In this document: positions 49,958-58,135 of the stretch, piece after piece | Numbering within the stretch: position 1 is the first letter of the stretch | Layout: the number at the start of each line of letters is the position of its first letter | Assembly: GCF_019797765.1 (NCBI RefSeq) | Contig: NZ_CP081862.1 | Coordinates: 3,410,001-3,474,000, forward strand | Source of the DNA: Cellulomonas sp. C5510 | GTDB taxonomy: Bacteria; Actinomycetota; Actinomycetes; Actinomycetales; Cellulomonadaceae | DNA: 64,000 nt | Direction of reading: 5' to 3' | Translations under genes and position numbers: made by a program | The notes under the pieces: model-generated | What the model saw: only the letters and a program-made list of their open reading frames with translations | The model's database searches: none | What the model was told of the DNA's origin: nothing

Positions 49958-52081
49958 TCAGCGCGCCGGCTTGGGCTCCGGCACCGGCTCCGTCCCGGCC
50001 GCCCGCGCCGCGCGCTGGGCCTCGCGGGCCTCGGCCTGCCGCGCCGCCTCGGCGCCGGACGCGATCTCGGCCCGGACGTGCTCGGGGCCGTACCCGAACG
50101 CGTCGACCAGGTCCTGCGCGTGGGGCCGCAGCCGGAGCAGCAGCCGCTCGATGTAGGACGTGACCGTGCGGGCGCGCCCGGCGGACAGCCGGCCGTTCAC
50201 GAGGTACCAGGCGAGGTTCCGCTCGATCACCGTCAGGCCGAACAGGTCGCGCAGCCACGTGAGCACCTGGCGGGTGCCGGCGTCCGGCACGGTGTCGAGC
50301 GCGCGGGTGAACGCCTCCCACTGGAGCAGCTCCGCGTGGGCGCGCGCCGCCTCGACGAGCTCGTGCTGGTGGGCGTCGAACAGCTGCGCGGCGACCTCGG
50401 GGGCGGCCCGCCGGGCGGGGCGCAGCGCCTGCGCGAGCTCCGCGACCATCGTGGCGACCCGGTCGGCGAGCAGGGACCGCTGGGTGTGCGGGTCCCGCAG
50501 CTGCCCCGCGGAGCGGCGCGCGTCGCCGGCGTCGACGAGGGTCTGCGCGGCGCGCGCCAGGGGCATCCGGTGCAGCGCGGCGTCGGCCGCCTTGCCGGCG
50601 ACGAGGCGGGCGAGCACGGCCGGGTCGCCGCCGACCTGCTGGCCGTACCGGGCGAGCAGCCGCTTGCCGACGAGCTGGTACAGCACGGTGTTGTCGCCCT
50701 CGAAGGTCACGTACACGTCGAGGTCGGCCCGCAGCGACGTCAGCCGGTTGGCCGTGAGGAACCCCGCGCCGCCGCACGCCTCCCGGCAGGTCTGGAGGGT
50801 CCGCAGCGCGTGCCACGTCGACGTCGGCTTGAGGGCGGCCGCCAGCGTCTCGAGCTCCTCGCGGGAGTCCGGGGTGTCGTCGCGGCCGGAGAACACGTCG
50901 TCGAACGCGGCGAGCAGGTGCTCGTGCGCGAACGTCGCGGCGTACGTCTCGGCGAGCAGCGGGAGCAGCCGGCGGCGGTGCTCGGCGTAGTCCAGCAGCA
51001 CCACCTCGTCGGTCGGCGACGCCCCGGCGAACTGCCGGCGCTGGTTGCCGTACGTCACCGCCACGACCAGCCCGAGCTTCGCGGCGTTGACGGCCGCGCC
51101 GTCCAGCGACACCCGGCCCTGCACCAGCGTCCCGAGCATCGTGAAGAACCGCCGGCCCGGGCTGGCGATCGGGGAGGTGTACGTCCCGTCCTCGGCCACC
51201 GCGCCGTACCGGTCGAGCAGGTCCTCGCGCGGCACGCGGACGTGGTCGAACCAGAGGCGGCCGTTGTCGATGCCGTTGAGGCCGCCCTTGAGGCCGTCGT
51301 CCTCCCCGCCGACGCCCGGCAGGAACTCTCCGGTCGCGGCGTCGCGGATCGGCACGTGGAACGCGTGCACGCCGTGGTCGACCGGGCGCGGGTCCGCCGG
51401 CCCCTGGGAGACGAGGTGCGCGAACACGACGGCCGCGGTGCCGTGCTGCCCGGCGTTGCCGAGGTAGTCCTTCCACGCCGCGCGGTACGGGGTGTGCAGG
51501 ACGAACTCCTGCGTCGCCGGGTCGTACGTGGCGGTGGTGGCGATGCTCGCGACGTCCGAGCCGTGGCCGGTCTCCGTCATCGCGAACGCCCCGGGCACGT
51601 CGACCGACATCGCCCCGGGCAGCAGCCGCTCGTGGTGGCGCTGCGTGCCGAGGTGCAGGACCGCGGACGCGTACAGCCCCCACTGCACGCCGGCCTTGAT
51701 CTGCAGCGACGGGTCGGCCGCGACCAGCTCCTCGAACCGGGCCAGCGAGCCGCCGTGGTCGTCCGCCCCCCCGAGCGCCGTCGGGAACGCCCGCAGCACG
51801 TCCCCCTCCGACGCGAGCAGGCGCAGCTGCTCGAGCACGCGGGCGCGGTGCTCCGCGACGGGGAGCCCCTCGACGCGCTGGAACCGCGGGTCGGCGACCA
51901 CCGCCCGGGCACCGCGGCGCAGGTCGGCGTAGCGGCCGAGCAGCACGTCGGTGAGCTGGGCGGCGTCCACGTGCGCGTCGCTGCCCTCCGGGGACGGCGC
52001 GTGGCCGGCGCCGGACGGGCGGACGGTGAGGGTGGGGCGGGTCGCGGGTCCGGCCGTGGGCCGGGGCGCGGTGGTGGTCAT
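49958..52081 (-). CDS. Acyl-CoA dehydrogenase/oxidase family protein
   Basis: A 707-residue flavoenzyme of the long acyl-CoA oxidase-like group. FAMTETGHGSDVASIATTATYD is the FAD/substrate segment, FDHVRVPREDLLDRYG is typical, and CREACGGAGFLTANR plus TFEGDNTVLYQLVGKRLL match the oxidase branch. It catalyses the first step of beta-oxidation of fatty acyl-CoA. The ATG overlaps the TetR gene stop (ATGA), so regulator and enzyme form one operon. A charged Ala-rich C-terminal tail ends in PKPAR. Confidence 0.92.
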   Translation of the reverse strand: MTTTAPRPTAGPATRPTLTVRPSGAGHAPSPEGSDAHVDAAQLTDVLLGRYADLRRGARAVVADPRFQRVEGLPVAEHRARVLEQLRLLASEGDVLRAFPTALGGADDHGGSLARFEELVAADPSLQIKAGVQWGLYASAVLHLGTQRHHERLLPGAMSVDVPGAFAMTETGHGSDVASIATTATYDPATQEFVLHTPYRAAWKDYLGNAGQHGTAAVVFAHLVSQGPADPRPVDHGVHAFHVPIRDAATGEFLPGVGGEDDGLKGGLNGIDNGRLWFDHVRVPREDLLDRYGAVAEDGTYTSPIASPGRRFFTMLGTLVQGRVSLDGAAVNAAKLGLVVAVTYGNQRRQFAGASPTDEVVLLDYAEHRRRLLPLLAETYAATFAHEHLLAAFDDVFSGRDDTPDSREELETLAAALKPTSTWHALRTLQTCREACGGAGFLTANRLTSLRADLDVYVTFEGDNTVLYQLVGKRLLARYGQQVGGDPAVLARLVAGKAADAALHRMPLARAAQTLVDAGDARRSAGQLRDPHTQRSLLADRVATMVAELAQALRPARRAAPEVAAQLFDAHQHELVEAARAHAELLQWEAFTRALDTVPDAGTRQVLTWLRDLFGLTVIERNLAWYLVNGRLSAGRARTVTSYIERLLLRLRPHAQDLVDAFGYGPEHVRAEIASGAEAARQAEAREAQRAARAAGTEPVPEPKPAR

Positions 52082-52950
52082 CGGTGCTCCCCTGGTGTCG
52101 GTGCGTCGTCGTCGACGCGGGACGGGTCGGCGGTGCCGGGTGCGGCACCCGGTGCGGTGGCGCGGGCGGTGCGGGTCAGGACGCCGACCGGGCCGGCCCA
52201 CAGCCACGCGGCGACGCGGGCGGCGACCTCCTGGCGGTCGGCGGGTGCGGGGGCGTCGGTCGTGTCGGCAGGGTCCGTCGCGTCGCCAGGGTCCGCCGCG
52301 TCGTCGGCACGCGGGACCGCGGCCTCGCGGGAGGCGAGCCAGCTCTCCCCGGCGCCCCGCACGAACCCGACGGCGCCGGACGCCCACAGCCGCGCCCAGG
52401 CGGCGTCGGGCGCGGCAGCACCGTCGTCACCACCGAGTGCGCGCACGAACGGCGCGGCCACCAGCTCGGTCACGGAGTCGAGGAACGCCCCGACCGACCC
52501 GCCGCGGGTGACGAACGCGTACACGTGCGGCGAGCCCTCGATCATCGCGAGGTAGGTGTCGACCATGCCGCGCAGGGCGTCGCGGGGGGTGGACGCGTCG
52601 GCGGCCACGGCGTCGAGGGCGGCGCGGATGTCCGCGACCACGGCCGCGGCGACGGCGAGCTGCAGGCCGTCCTTGTCGGTGAAGTAGCGGTAGACGATCG
52701 ACTTGGACGTCCCTGCCGCCGACGCGATGTCCTCCATCGACACGTCCGGCCCGGTGTGGTGGACGACCCGGCGGGCGACGCGCACCAGCTCGGCGCGCCG
52801 GGCCTCGCGGTGGTCCTCCCAGCGGGTCGACCGGCCGTCGTCGGAACGCACAGGGACGGGTCCGGCGTCCGCGCCGGACCGGTGCGGGGGCCGGTCCGTG
52901 GCGGGCCGCGTGCCCGTCGTCGTCGACGGGTCCCGTGTGATGGGGCTCAC
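52078..52950 (-). CDS. TetR-family regulator
   Basis: A 290-residue repressor. The helix-turn-helix lies at about 60-110: RRVVHHTGPDVSMEDIASAAGTSKSIVYRYFTDKDGL. The first 45 residues are a disordered extension. The ligand domain has an Asp/Thr/Ala-rich insertion. A TACCGT box lies 7 nt before the GTG (leaderless). It is divergent from the thiolase operon and co-transcribed with the acyl-CoA dehydrogenase, so it probably senses fatty acyl-CoA and represses both directions. Confidence 0.9.
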   Translation of the reverse strand: MSPITRDPSTTTGTRPATDRPPHRSGADAGPVPVRSDDGRSTRWEDHREARRAELVRVARRVVHHTGPDVSMEDIASAAGTSKSIVYRYFTDKDGLQLAVAAAVVADIRAALDAVAADASTPRDALRGMVDTYLAMIEGSPHVYAFVTRGGSVGAFLDSVTELVAAPFVRALGGDDGAAAPDAAWARLWASGAVGFVRGAGESWLASREAAVPRADDAADPGDATDPADTTDAPAPADRQEVAARVAAWLWAGPVGVLTRTARATAPGAAPGTADPSRVDDDAPTPGEHR

Positions 52951-52977
52951 AGAACCGACGGTATCAGGTACTGTGAG
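52946..52977. promoter_or_regulatory. Putative operator between TetR gene and thiolase operon
   Basis: CTCACAG (52946-52952) and CTGTGAG (52971-52977) form an inverted repeat with an 18-nt centre. The interval contains the leaderless -10 box of the TetR gene, and TACTGT at 52968-52973 can serve the plus-strand genes. One bound dimer could shut both promoters. Confidence 0.5.
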
Positions 52978-53064
52978 TTTCGGGCACGACGCAAGGGACC
53001 GAAGTCCCGTTCCGACGGCGTTTCCGGCAGCACGACATCGACGACGATGCGGGAGGACCCCCAC

Positions 53065-54408
53065 ATGGCAGCCACGCCCAGCACGACCCCGACGCCGGCC
53101 ACGCGCCGCGCCGTGGTGGTCGGCGGCAACCGGATCCCGTTCGCCCGCTCCGGCGGGCGGTACGCACGGGTCGGCAACCTCGACATGCTCACCGCGGCGC
53201 TCGACGGGCTGGTCGCGCGCTACGGCCTCCAGGACGAGGTGCTCGGGGAGGTCGTCGCCGGCGCCGTCCTCAAGCACAGCCGCGACTTCAACCTCACCCG
53301 CGAGGCGGTGCTCGGGTCGCCCCTGTCGGCCCGCACGCCCGCGTACGACCTGCAGCAGGCGTGCGCGACCGGCCTCGAGGCCGTCGTGTCGGTGGCGAAC
53401 AAGATCCGGCTCGGGCAGGTCGAGTCCGGCGTCGCGGGCGGCGTCGACACCGCGTCCGACGTGCCGATCACCGTCAGCGAGGGGCTGCGCCGCACGCTGC
53501 TGACGCTCGCCCGGGCCCGGTCGGTGCCCCAGCGCCTCAAGGCCGCCGCCGCGCTGCGTCCCGGGGACCTCAAGCCCGTCACCCCGCGCACCGACGAGCC
53601 GCGCACCGGCCTGTCGATGGGCGAGCACCAGGCGCTCACGACGGCGCAGTGGGGCATCACCCGCGCCGCGCAGGACGAGCTCGCGCTCGCCAGCCACCAT
53701 CGGCTCGCGGCGGCCTACGACGCCGGGTTCTTCGACGACCTCGTCACGCCCTACCGCGGGCTGGTCCGCGACCAGAACCTGCGGCCCGACACGTCGCTCG
53801 AGAAGCTCGGGTCGCTCACGCCGGTGTTCGGCACCCGGCTCGACACCCCCGCGACGATGACGGCCGGCAACTCGACCCCGCTCACCGACGGCGCGTCGAC
53901 CGTGCTGCTGGCCTCCGAGGACTGGGCCCGCGAGCGCGGGCTGACGCCGCTGGCCGCCGTCGTCGACGCCGAGACCGCCGCGGTCGACTTCGTGCACGGC
54001 GAGGACGGGCTGCTCATGGCGCCGGTGTTCGCGGTGCCGCGGCTGCTCGCCCGGCAGGGCCTGACGCTCTCCGACCTCGACTACGTGGAGATCCACGAGG
54101 CCTTCGCGGCCACCGTGCTCAGCACCCTCGCCGCGTGGGAGGACAAGGAGTTCTGCCTGACGCGCCTCGGCCTGGACGACGCGCTGGGGTCCGTCGACCG
54201 CGACCGGCTGAACGTGCACGGCTCCTCGCTCGCGGCCGGGCACCCCTTCGCCGCCACCGGCGGACGGATCGTCGCCACGATCGCCCAGCAGCTCCACCGC
54301 CGCCGCGCCGAGCTGCTGGCCGCCGGCGAGGACCGGCCGGTGCGGGCGCTGGTGTCGGTGTGCGCGGCCGGCGGCCTCGGCGTCGCCGCGATCCTGGAGG
54401 CGGTGTGA
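53065..54408 (+). CDS. Thiolase (FadA/FadI-type acetyl-CoA C-acyltransferase)
   Basis: A 447-residue thiolase. The nucleophile Cys is in QQACATGLEAV, the His in EIHEAFAATVL, and the second Cys in SVCAAGGLGVA. The length and the MTAGNSTPLTDGAS segment fit the FadI-like branch paired with multifunctional oxidation enzymes. It cleaves 3-ketoacyl-CoA, or condenses acetyl-CoA in reverse. GGGAGG precedes the ATG. Its stop overlaps the following start (TGATG). Confidence 0.93.
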   Translation: MAATPSTTPTPATRRAVVVGGNRIPFARSGGRYARVGNLDMLTAALDGLVARYGLQDEVLGEVVAGAVLKHSRDFNLTREAVLGSPLSARTPAYDLQQACATGLEAVVSVANKIRLGQVESGVAGGVDTASDVPITVSEGLRRTLLTLARARSVPQRLKAAAALRPGDLKPVTPRTDEPRTGLSMGEHQALTTAQWGITRAAQDELALASHHRLAAAYDAGFFDDLVTPYRGLVRDQNLRPDTSLEKLGSLTPVFGTRLDTPATMTAGNSTPLTDGASTVLLASEDWARERGLTPLAAVVDAETAAVDFVHGEDGLLMAPVFAVPRLLARQGLTLSDLDYVEIHEAFAATVLSTLAAWEDKEFCLTRLGLDDALGSVDRDRLNVHGSSLAAGHPFAATGGRIVATIAQQLHRRRAELLAAGEDRPVRALVSVCAAGGLGVAAILEAV

Positions 54409-55772
54409 TGACGACCGACCGCTACCTCGACCTCGTCAACGACGGCCTGACCGCGAAGCTCGCGAAGCAGCTCGGCCTGCCGCGTCCCGCGCGCCTGCAC
54501 CGGTACCGCCCCGGGGCCCCGCTCGTCGACGGCCCGGTGCTGGTGCTCGGCGAGGGGGCGGACGCCGACGCGCTCGCCCGCCTGCTCGCCGGGACGTCGG
54601 CCGACCACAAGGGCTGGGACCTCGACGTGCGGCGCCACGCCACGGAGGGCACCCGGTTCGGGGCGGTCGTGCTGGCGCTCACCGAGGTCACCCACCCCGA
54701 GGGGCTCGCCGGCCCGCTGCTCGACCTGGCGCCCGTGCTGCGGACGCTCACCCCGCACGGCCGCGTCGTCACGGTGTCCCGGCCGGCCTCCCCCGACCAG
54801 GCGCCGGCGGTCGCCGCCGCCCGGCAGGGCGTCGACGGCGCGCTGCGCTCGGTGGCCAAGGAGCTGCGCGCCGGTGCGACCGCCAACGGCGTGGTGGTGG
54901 CGGACGGCGTGCCCGTCACCGCCCCGGCCGCGCTCGGTGCCCTCCGGTTCCTGCTGTCCGCGCGCTCGGCGTACGTCGACGGCCAGCTCCTCGCGGTCGA
55001 CTCGGACGCCGGGTCGGTGCCCGCCGACTGGGACCAGCCGCTCGCCGGGCGCGTCGCGGTCGTCACCGGTGCCGCCCGGGGCATCGGCGAGGCCATCGCG
55101 ACGACGCTCGCCCGGGACGGCGCGACCGTCGTGGCGGTGGACGTCCCGGCCGCCGGCGAGGCCCTCGCGGCCGTCGCCAACCGTGTGCGCGGCACGGCGC
55201 TGCAGCTCGACGTCACCGCCGAGGACGCGGGCGCGCGGATCCTCGAGCACGCGCTGGCCCGGCACGGCCGGCTCGACATCGTGGTCCACAACGCCGGGAT
55301 CACGCGGGACAAGCTGCTCGCCAACATGACGCCCGACCGCTGGGAGTCCGTCATCGCCGTGAACATCGCCGCGCAGCTCCGCATCAACGAGGCGCTGCTG
55401 ACCTCCGGCGACTTCGCCGACGCCCCGCGGATCGTGTCCCTCGCGTCCACCTCCGGCATCGCCGGCAACCGCGGCCAGTCCAACTACGCCGCGTCCAAGG
55501 GCGGGGTCATCGGCATGGTGCAGGCCACCGCGCCGCTGCTGGCGGCGTTCGGCGGCACAGCCAACGCGGTCGCGCCCGGGTTCATCGAGACCGACATGAC
55601 CGCCCGGATGCCCGCCCTCACGCGGCAGGTCGCGCGGCGGCTGTCCTCGCTGCAGCAGGGCGGGCTACCCGTCGACGTCGCCGAGGCGGTCGCGTTCCTC
55701 GCGTCGCCGCCGGCCGGGGGCGTCGTGGGGCAGGTACTGCGGGTGTGCGGGCAGAGCATGGTGGGCCGGTGA
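54408..55772 (+). CDS. FabG4-type high-molecular-weight 3-oxoacyl reductase
   Basis: A 454-residue protein, about twice the size of a normal SDR. The N-terminal half (1-205) is a degenerate Rossmann-like domain, and the C-terminal SDR starts at GRVAVVTGAARGIGEAIATTLA, with HNAGITRD, the Ser near IVSLAST and YAASKGG (Tyr-x-x-x-Lys). This layout matches mycobacterial FabG4, which reduces 3-ketoacyl-CoA with NADH. It lies between thiolase and MaoC genes, as is usual for that family. Confidence 0.92.
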   Translation: MTTDRYLDLVNDGLTAKLAKQLGLPRPARLHRYRPGAPLVDGPVLVLGEGADADALARLLAGTSADHKGWDLDVRRHATEGTRFGAVVLALTEVTHPEGLAGPLLDLAPVLRTLTPHGRVVTVSRPASPDQAPAVAAARQGVDGALRSVAKELRAGATANGVVVADGVPVTAPAALGALRFLLSARSAYVDGQLLAVDSDAGSVPADWDQPLAGRVAVVTGAARGIGEAIATTLARDGATVVAVDVPAAGEALAAVANRVRGTALQLDVTAEDAGARILEHALARHGRLDIVVHNAGITRDKLLANMTPDRWESVIAVNIAAQLRINEALLTSGDFADAPRIVSLASTSGIAGNRGQSNYAASKGGVIGMVQATAPLLAAFGGTANAVAPGFIETDMTARMPALTRQVARRLSSLQQGGLPVDVAEAVAFLASPPAGGVVGQVLRVCGQSMVGR

Positions 55773-56788
55773 CGGCGGGCACCACCGCCGGCACGCGGCG
55801 CGTGGTCGAGCTCGGCGCCGCGCCCCGGCTGGGGGCGCTGTACGCCCGGGCCGGGGCGTCGGCGGTGCGGGGGCGGCTCTCCGGGGGCGGGCGCGCGTCC
55901 GGGGGCGCGGGCGCGTCGGGAGGACGGGGCGCGTCCGTGGGCCGGGGCGCGTCGGGGAGCCGGGACGCGCCGGGGAGCCGGGGCGCGCCGGGGGACGTCG
56001 CCGCGCTGCCCGCCGTCGAGCACCGGCTGCGCGGCGTCCAGCCGGACGCGGACCGCCTCACGGCGTACCAGCACCACGTGGGCGAGCCTGCGACGGACGA
56101 GCTGCCTGCCGGGTACGTGCACGTGCTGGCGTTCCCCGTGGCCACCGCCCTCATCGTCCGGCCGGACTTCCCGCTGCCCGCGCTCGGCATGGTGCACCTG
56201 GCGAACCGCGTCGTGCAGCGCGAGCCGCTGCGTGTCGGGGACGCGCTCGACGTCCGGGCCTGGGCGCAGGACCTGCGGCCGCACCGCCGCGGGGCGCAGG
56301 TCGACCTGGTGACCGAGGTGCGGCCGTCCGGCGGATCCGACGCCGACCCGCCCGTGTGGCGCGGCGTCTCGACCTACCTCGCCGTCGGGTCCCGGGCCGC
56401 GGGCGGGGCCCCCGACGAGGAGCCACGACCGCCGTTCGAGCCGCCCGTCCCCACGGGCCGCTGGGCGCTCGGCGCGGACACCGGTCGCCGCTACGCCGCG
56501 GTCTCCGGCGACGCGAACCCCATCCACCTCTCCCCGCTCACCGCGAAGGCGCTCGGGTTCCCCCGGGCGATCGCCCACGGCATGGACACCGCCGCCCGCG
56601 CGCTCGCCGCGGTCGGGGCGCGCCGCGGGTCGGCGTACGCCTGGGACGTGGAGTTCGCCGCGCCGGTGCTGCTGCCGTCGTCGCCGTCGGTGCGGGTCGC
56701 GCCCGCGGACGGGGGCTGGACCGTGACCGCCTGGGACGCGAAGCGGGGCAAGCTGCACCTCGTCGCGCGGATCCACCCCCTCGCCTGA
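55769..56788 (+). CDS. MaoC-family dehydratase
   Basis: A 339-residue double hot-dog protein. The catalytic hydratase 2 motif is YAAVSGDANPIHLSPLTAKALGFP, followed by AIAHGMDTAA. It hydrates enoyl-CoA or dehydrates the 3-hydroxy form, completing a thiolase-reductase-dehydratase cycle. Residues about 39-75 are an unusual run of GRGAS/GASGG-type repeats, low-complexity and probably disordered. GTG overlaps the reductase stop. Confidence 0.9.
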   Translation: MTAGTTAGTRRVVELGAAPRLGALYARAGASAVRGRLSGGGRASGGAGASGGRGASVGRGASGSRDAPGSRGAPGDVAALPAVEHRLRGVQPDADRLTAYQHHVGEPATDELPAGYVHVLAFPVATALIVRPDFPLPALGMVHLANRVVQREPLRVGDALDVRAWAQDLRPHRRGAQVDLVTEVRPSGGSDADPPVWRGVSTYLAVGSRAAGGAPDEEPRPPFEPPVPTGRWALGADTGRRYAAVSGDANPIHLSPLTAKALGFPRAIAHGMDTAARALAAVGARRGSAYAWDVEFAAPVLLPSSPSVRVAPADGGWTVTAWDAKRGKLHLVARIHPLA

Positions 56789-56865
56789 CCGCCCTGCCCA
56801 GGGCGCGGACGCCGCGCGCGCCCGCTGCGTGCGCGAGCGCTGCGCCCCGTGCGCGAGCGCTGCGC

Positions 56866-56924
56866 CGAGAGTCCAGGACACGCGGGCCCCGCAGTCCGGA
56901 TCCCGGGCGTGTCCTGGCATCTCG
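56866..56924. repeat. Inverted repeat family, copy D
   Basis: Arms of 18 bp (56866-56883 and 56907-56924) pair except for a two-base GT/TG swap; the loop is 23 nt. It is the first of three tandemly arrayed copies that fill the 572-bp gap 56789-57360, which contains no gene. Confidence 0.9.
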
Positions 56925-57039
56925 GCGTGAGGGCCTGGGCGCGCGTGCCTGAGCGCGCGGGCACGAGCACGAGCGCGCGGGCCTGAGCGCGCGCGGGCCT
57001 GAGCGCGCGGGTGCTTCCCTCCGTGCGCGAGCGCTGCGC

Positions 57040-57098
57040 CGAGAGTCCAGGACACGCGGGCGCCGCGGCCGAAACCCCGGGCGTGTCCTGGCATCTCG
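57040..57098. repeat. Inverted repeat family, copy E
   Basis: Arms at 57040-57057 and 57081-57098, with the same GT/TG swap as copy D. It starts 174 bp after copy D. The flanks GTGCGCGAGCGCTGCGC on the left and alternating GAGCGCGCGGGC blocks on the right are repeated around all three copies. Confidence 0.9.
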
Positions 57099-57199
57099 GC
57101 GTGCGGATCTGAGCGCGCGGGCACGAGCACGAGCGCGCGGGCCTGAGCGCGCGCGGGCCTGAGCGCGCGGGCGCTGTCTCCCGTGCGCGAGCGCTGCGC

Positions 57200-57258
57200 C
57201 GAGAGTCCAGGACACGCGGGCCCCGCGGGCCGGATCCCGGGCGTGTCCTGGCTTCTCG
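57200..57258. repeat. Inverted repeat family, copy F
   Basis: Arms at 57200-57217 and 57241-57258. It starts 160 bp after copy E. Its right arm reads CTTCTCG, where D and E have CATCTCG and copies A and C have GACTCTCG, so the right arms have diverged faster than the left arms. Confidence 0.9.
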
Positions 57259-57360
57259 GCGTGAGGGGAGCGCGGGAGCGCGGGAGTGCGGGGGTGCGGG
57301 GGCGCGGGAGTGCGGGAGTGCGGGTGCGGGGGTGTGGGCGGCGGGTGGGAGGGTGGGCGC

Positions 57361-57984
57361 ATGACGACCCCCCGCGAGGACGCGCTCGAGCCCTGGACCG
57401 GGGTCTGGGAACCGGAGGGCGACTACGACCGGCTGCTGCTGGACGGCCTCGACCTCACCGGCGCCGACGCGGAGGGCGCCCGGCTGATCGAGTGCCTGCT
57501 GCGGGGGTGCGACCTGGACGGGGCGGCTCTCGACCACGCGCGCCTGGTCGACACCACGCTGGCGGACTGCCGGGCGGGCGCGCTGCGGGCCCGCGGCGGG
57601 TCGTGGCGGGACGTGGTGCTGCGCGGCTGCCGGTTCGGTGCCGTCGAGGCGTTCGGCGGGAGCTGGGACCGGGTGACGGTCGAGGGCGGCAAGATCGACT
57701 ACCTCAACCTGCGGGACTCGCGGCTGCAGGACCTGCGGTTCTCCGGCTGCACGATCGGCGACCTGGACCTCGTGGGCGTGCGCGCCACCCGCGTGACCTT
57801 CACGGACTGCCGCGTCGGCCGGCTCGACGTCACCCGGGCGCAGCTCCGCGACGCCGACCTGCGGGGCGCGGAGCTCGCCGGCCTCGACGGCATCGCCGGC
57901 CTACGAGGCGCGACGATCAGCCGGGAGCAGCTCCACGACCTGTCCGAGGTCCTCGCCGACCACCTCGGCGTCACGGTGGGCTGA
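57361..57984 (+). CDS. Pentapeptide repeat protein
   Basis: A 207-residue protein made largely of A(D/N)LxG-like five-residue repeats: LDGLDLTGADAEGARL, CLLRGCDLDGAAL, later ADLRGAELAGLDG. It should form a right-handed quadrilateral beta-helix. Some family members mimic DNA and bind gyrase (quinolone resistance), but most have unknown roles, and this one lacks an obvious clue. GGGAGG lies upstream of the ATG. Its promoter region contains the repeat array D-F. Confidence 0.88.
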   Translation: MTTPREDALEPWTGVWEPEGDYDRLLLDGLDLTGADAEGARLIECLLRGCDLDGAALDHARLVDTTLADCRAGALRARGGSWRDVVLRGCRFGAVEAFGGSWDRVTVEGGKIDYLNLRDSRLQDLRFSGCTIGDLDLVGVRATRVTFTDCRVGRLDVTRAQLRDADLRGAELAGLDGIAGLRGATISREQLHDLSEVLADHLGVTVG

Positions 57985-58135
57985 GGGCGCGCGGGCGCCG
58001 CCGCGAGCCGTCCGGGGCTGGCCGGCCTGCTCGCCGACCGCCTGGTGGCCCGACCGCGCGCAGCCTCCGGCGAGCTGCTGCCGCTCGGGCTCTCCGACCT
58101 GCGCGCCGACCACCTCGGCAAGGGGCCGACAGTCC

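Noticed and set aside
56840..57270. CRISPR-like array of three repeats
   Set aside because: Repeats are themselves long inverted repeats, spacing is 160-174 bp with repetitive rather than unique spacers, and no cas genes are present.
57993..58135. Coding-like stretch (GLAGLLADRLVARP, LGLSDLRADHLGKG) between the pentapeptide gene and the desulfurase-like gene
   Set aside because: It resembles a gene fragment, but is short, has no start with a ribosome site and no family I recognise; possibly a remnant, not enough to call.
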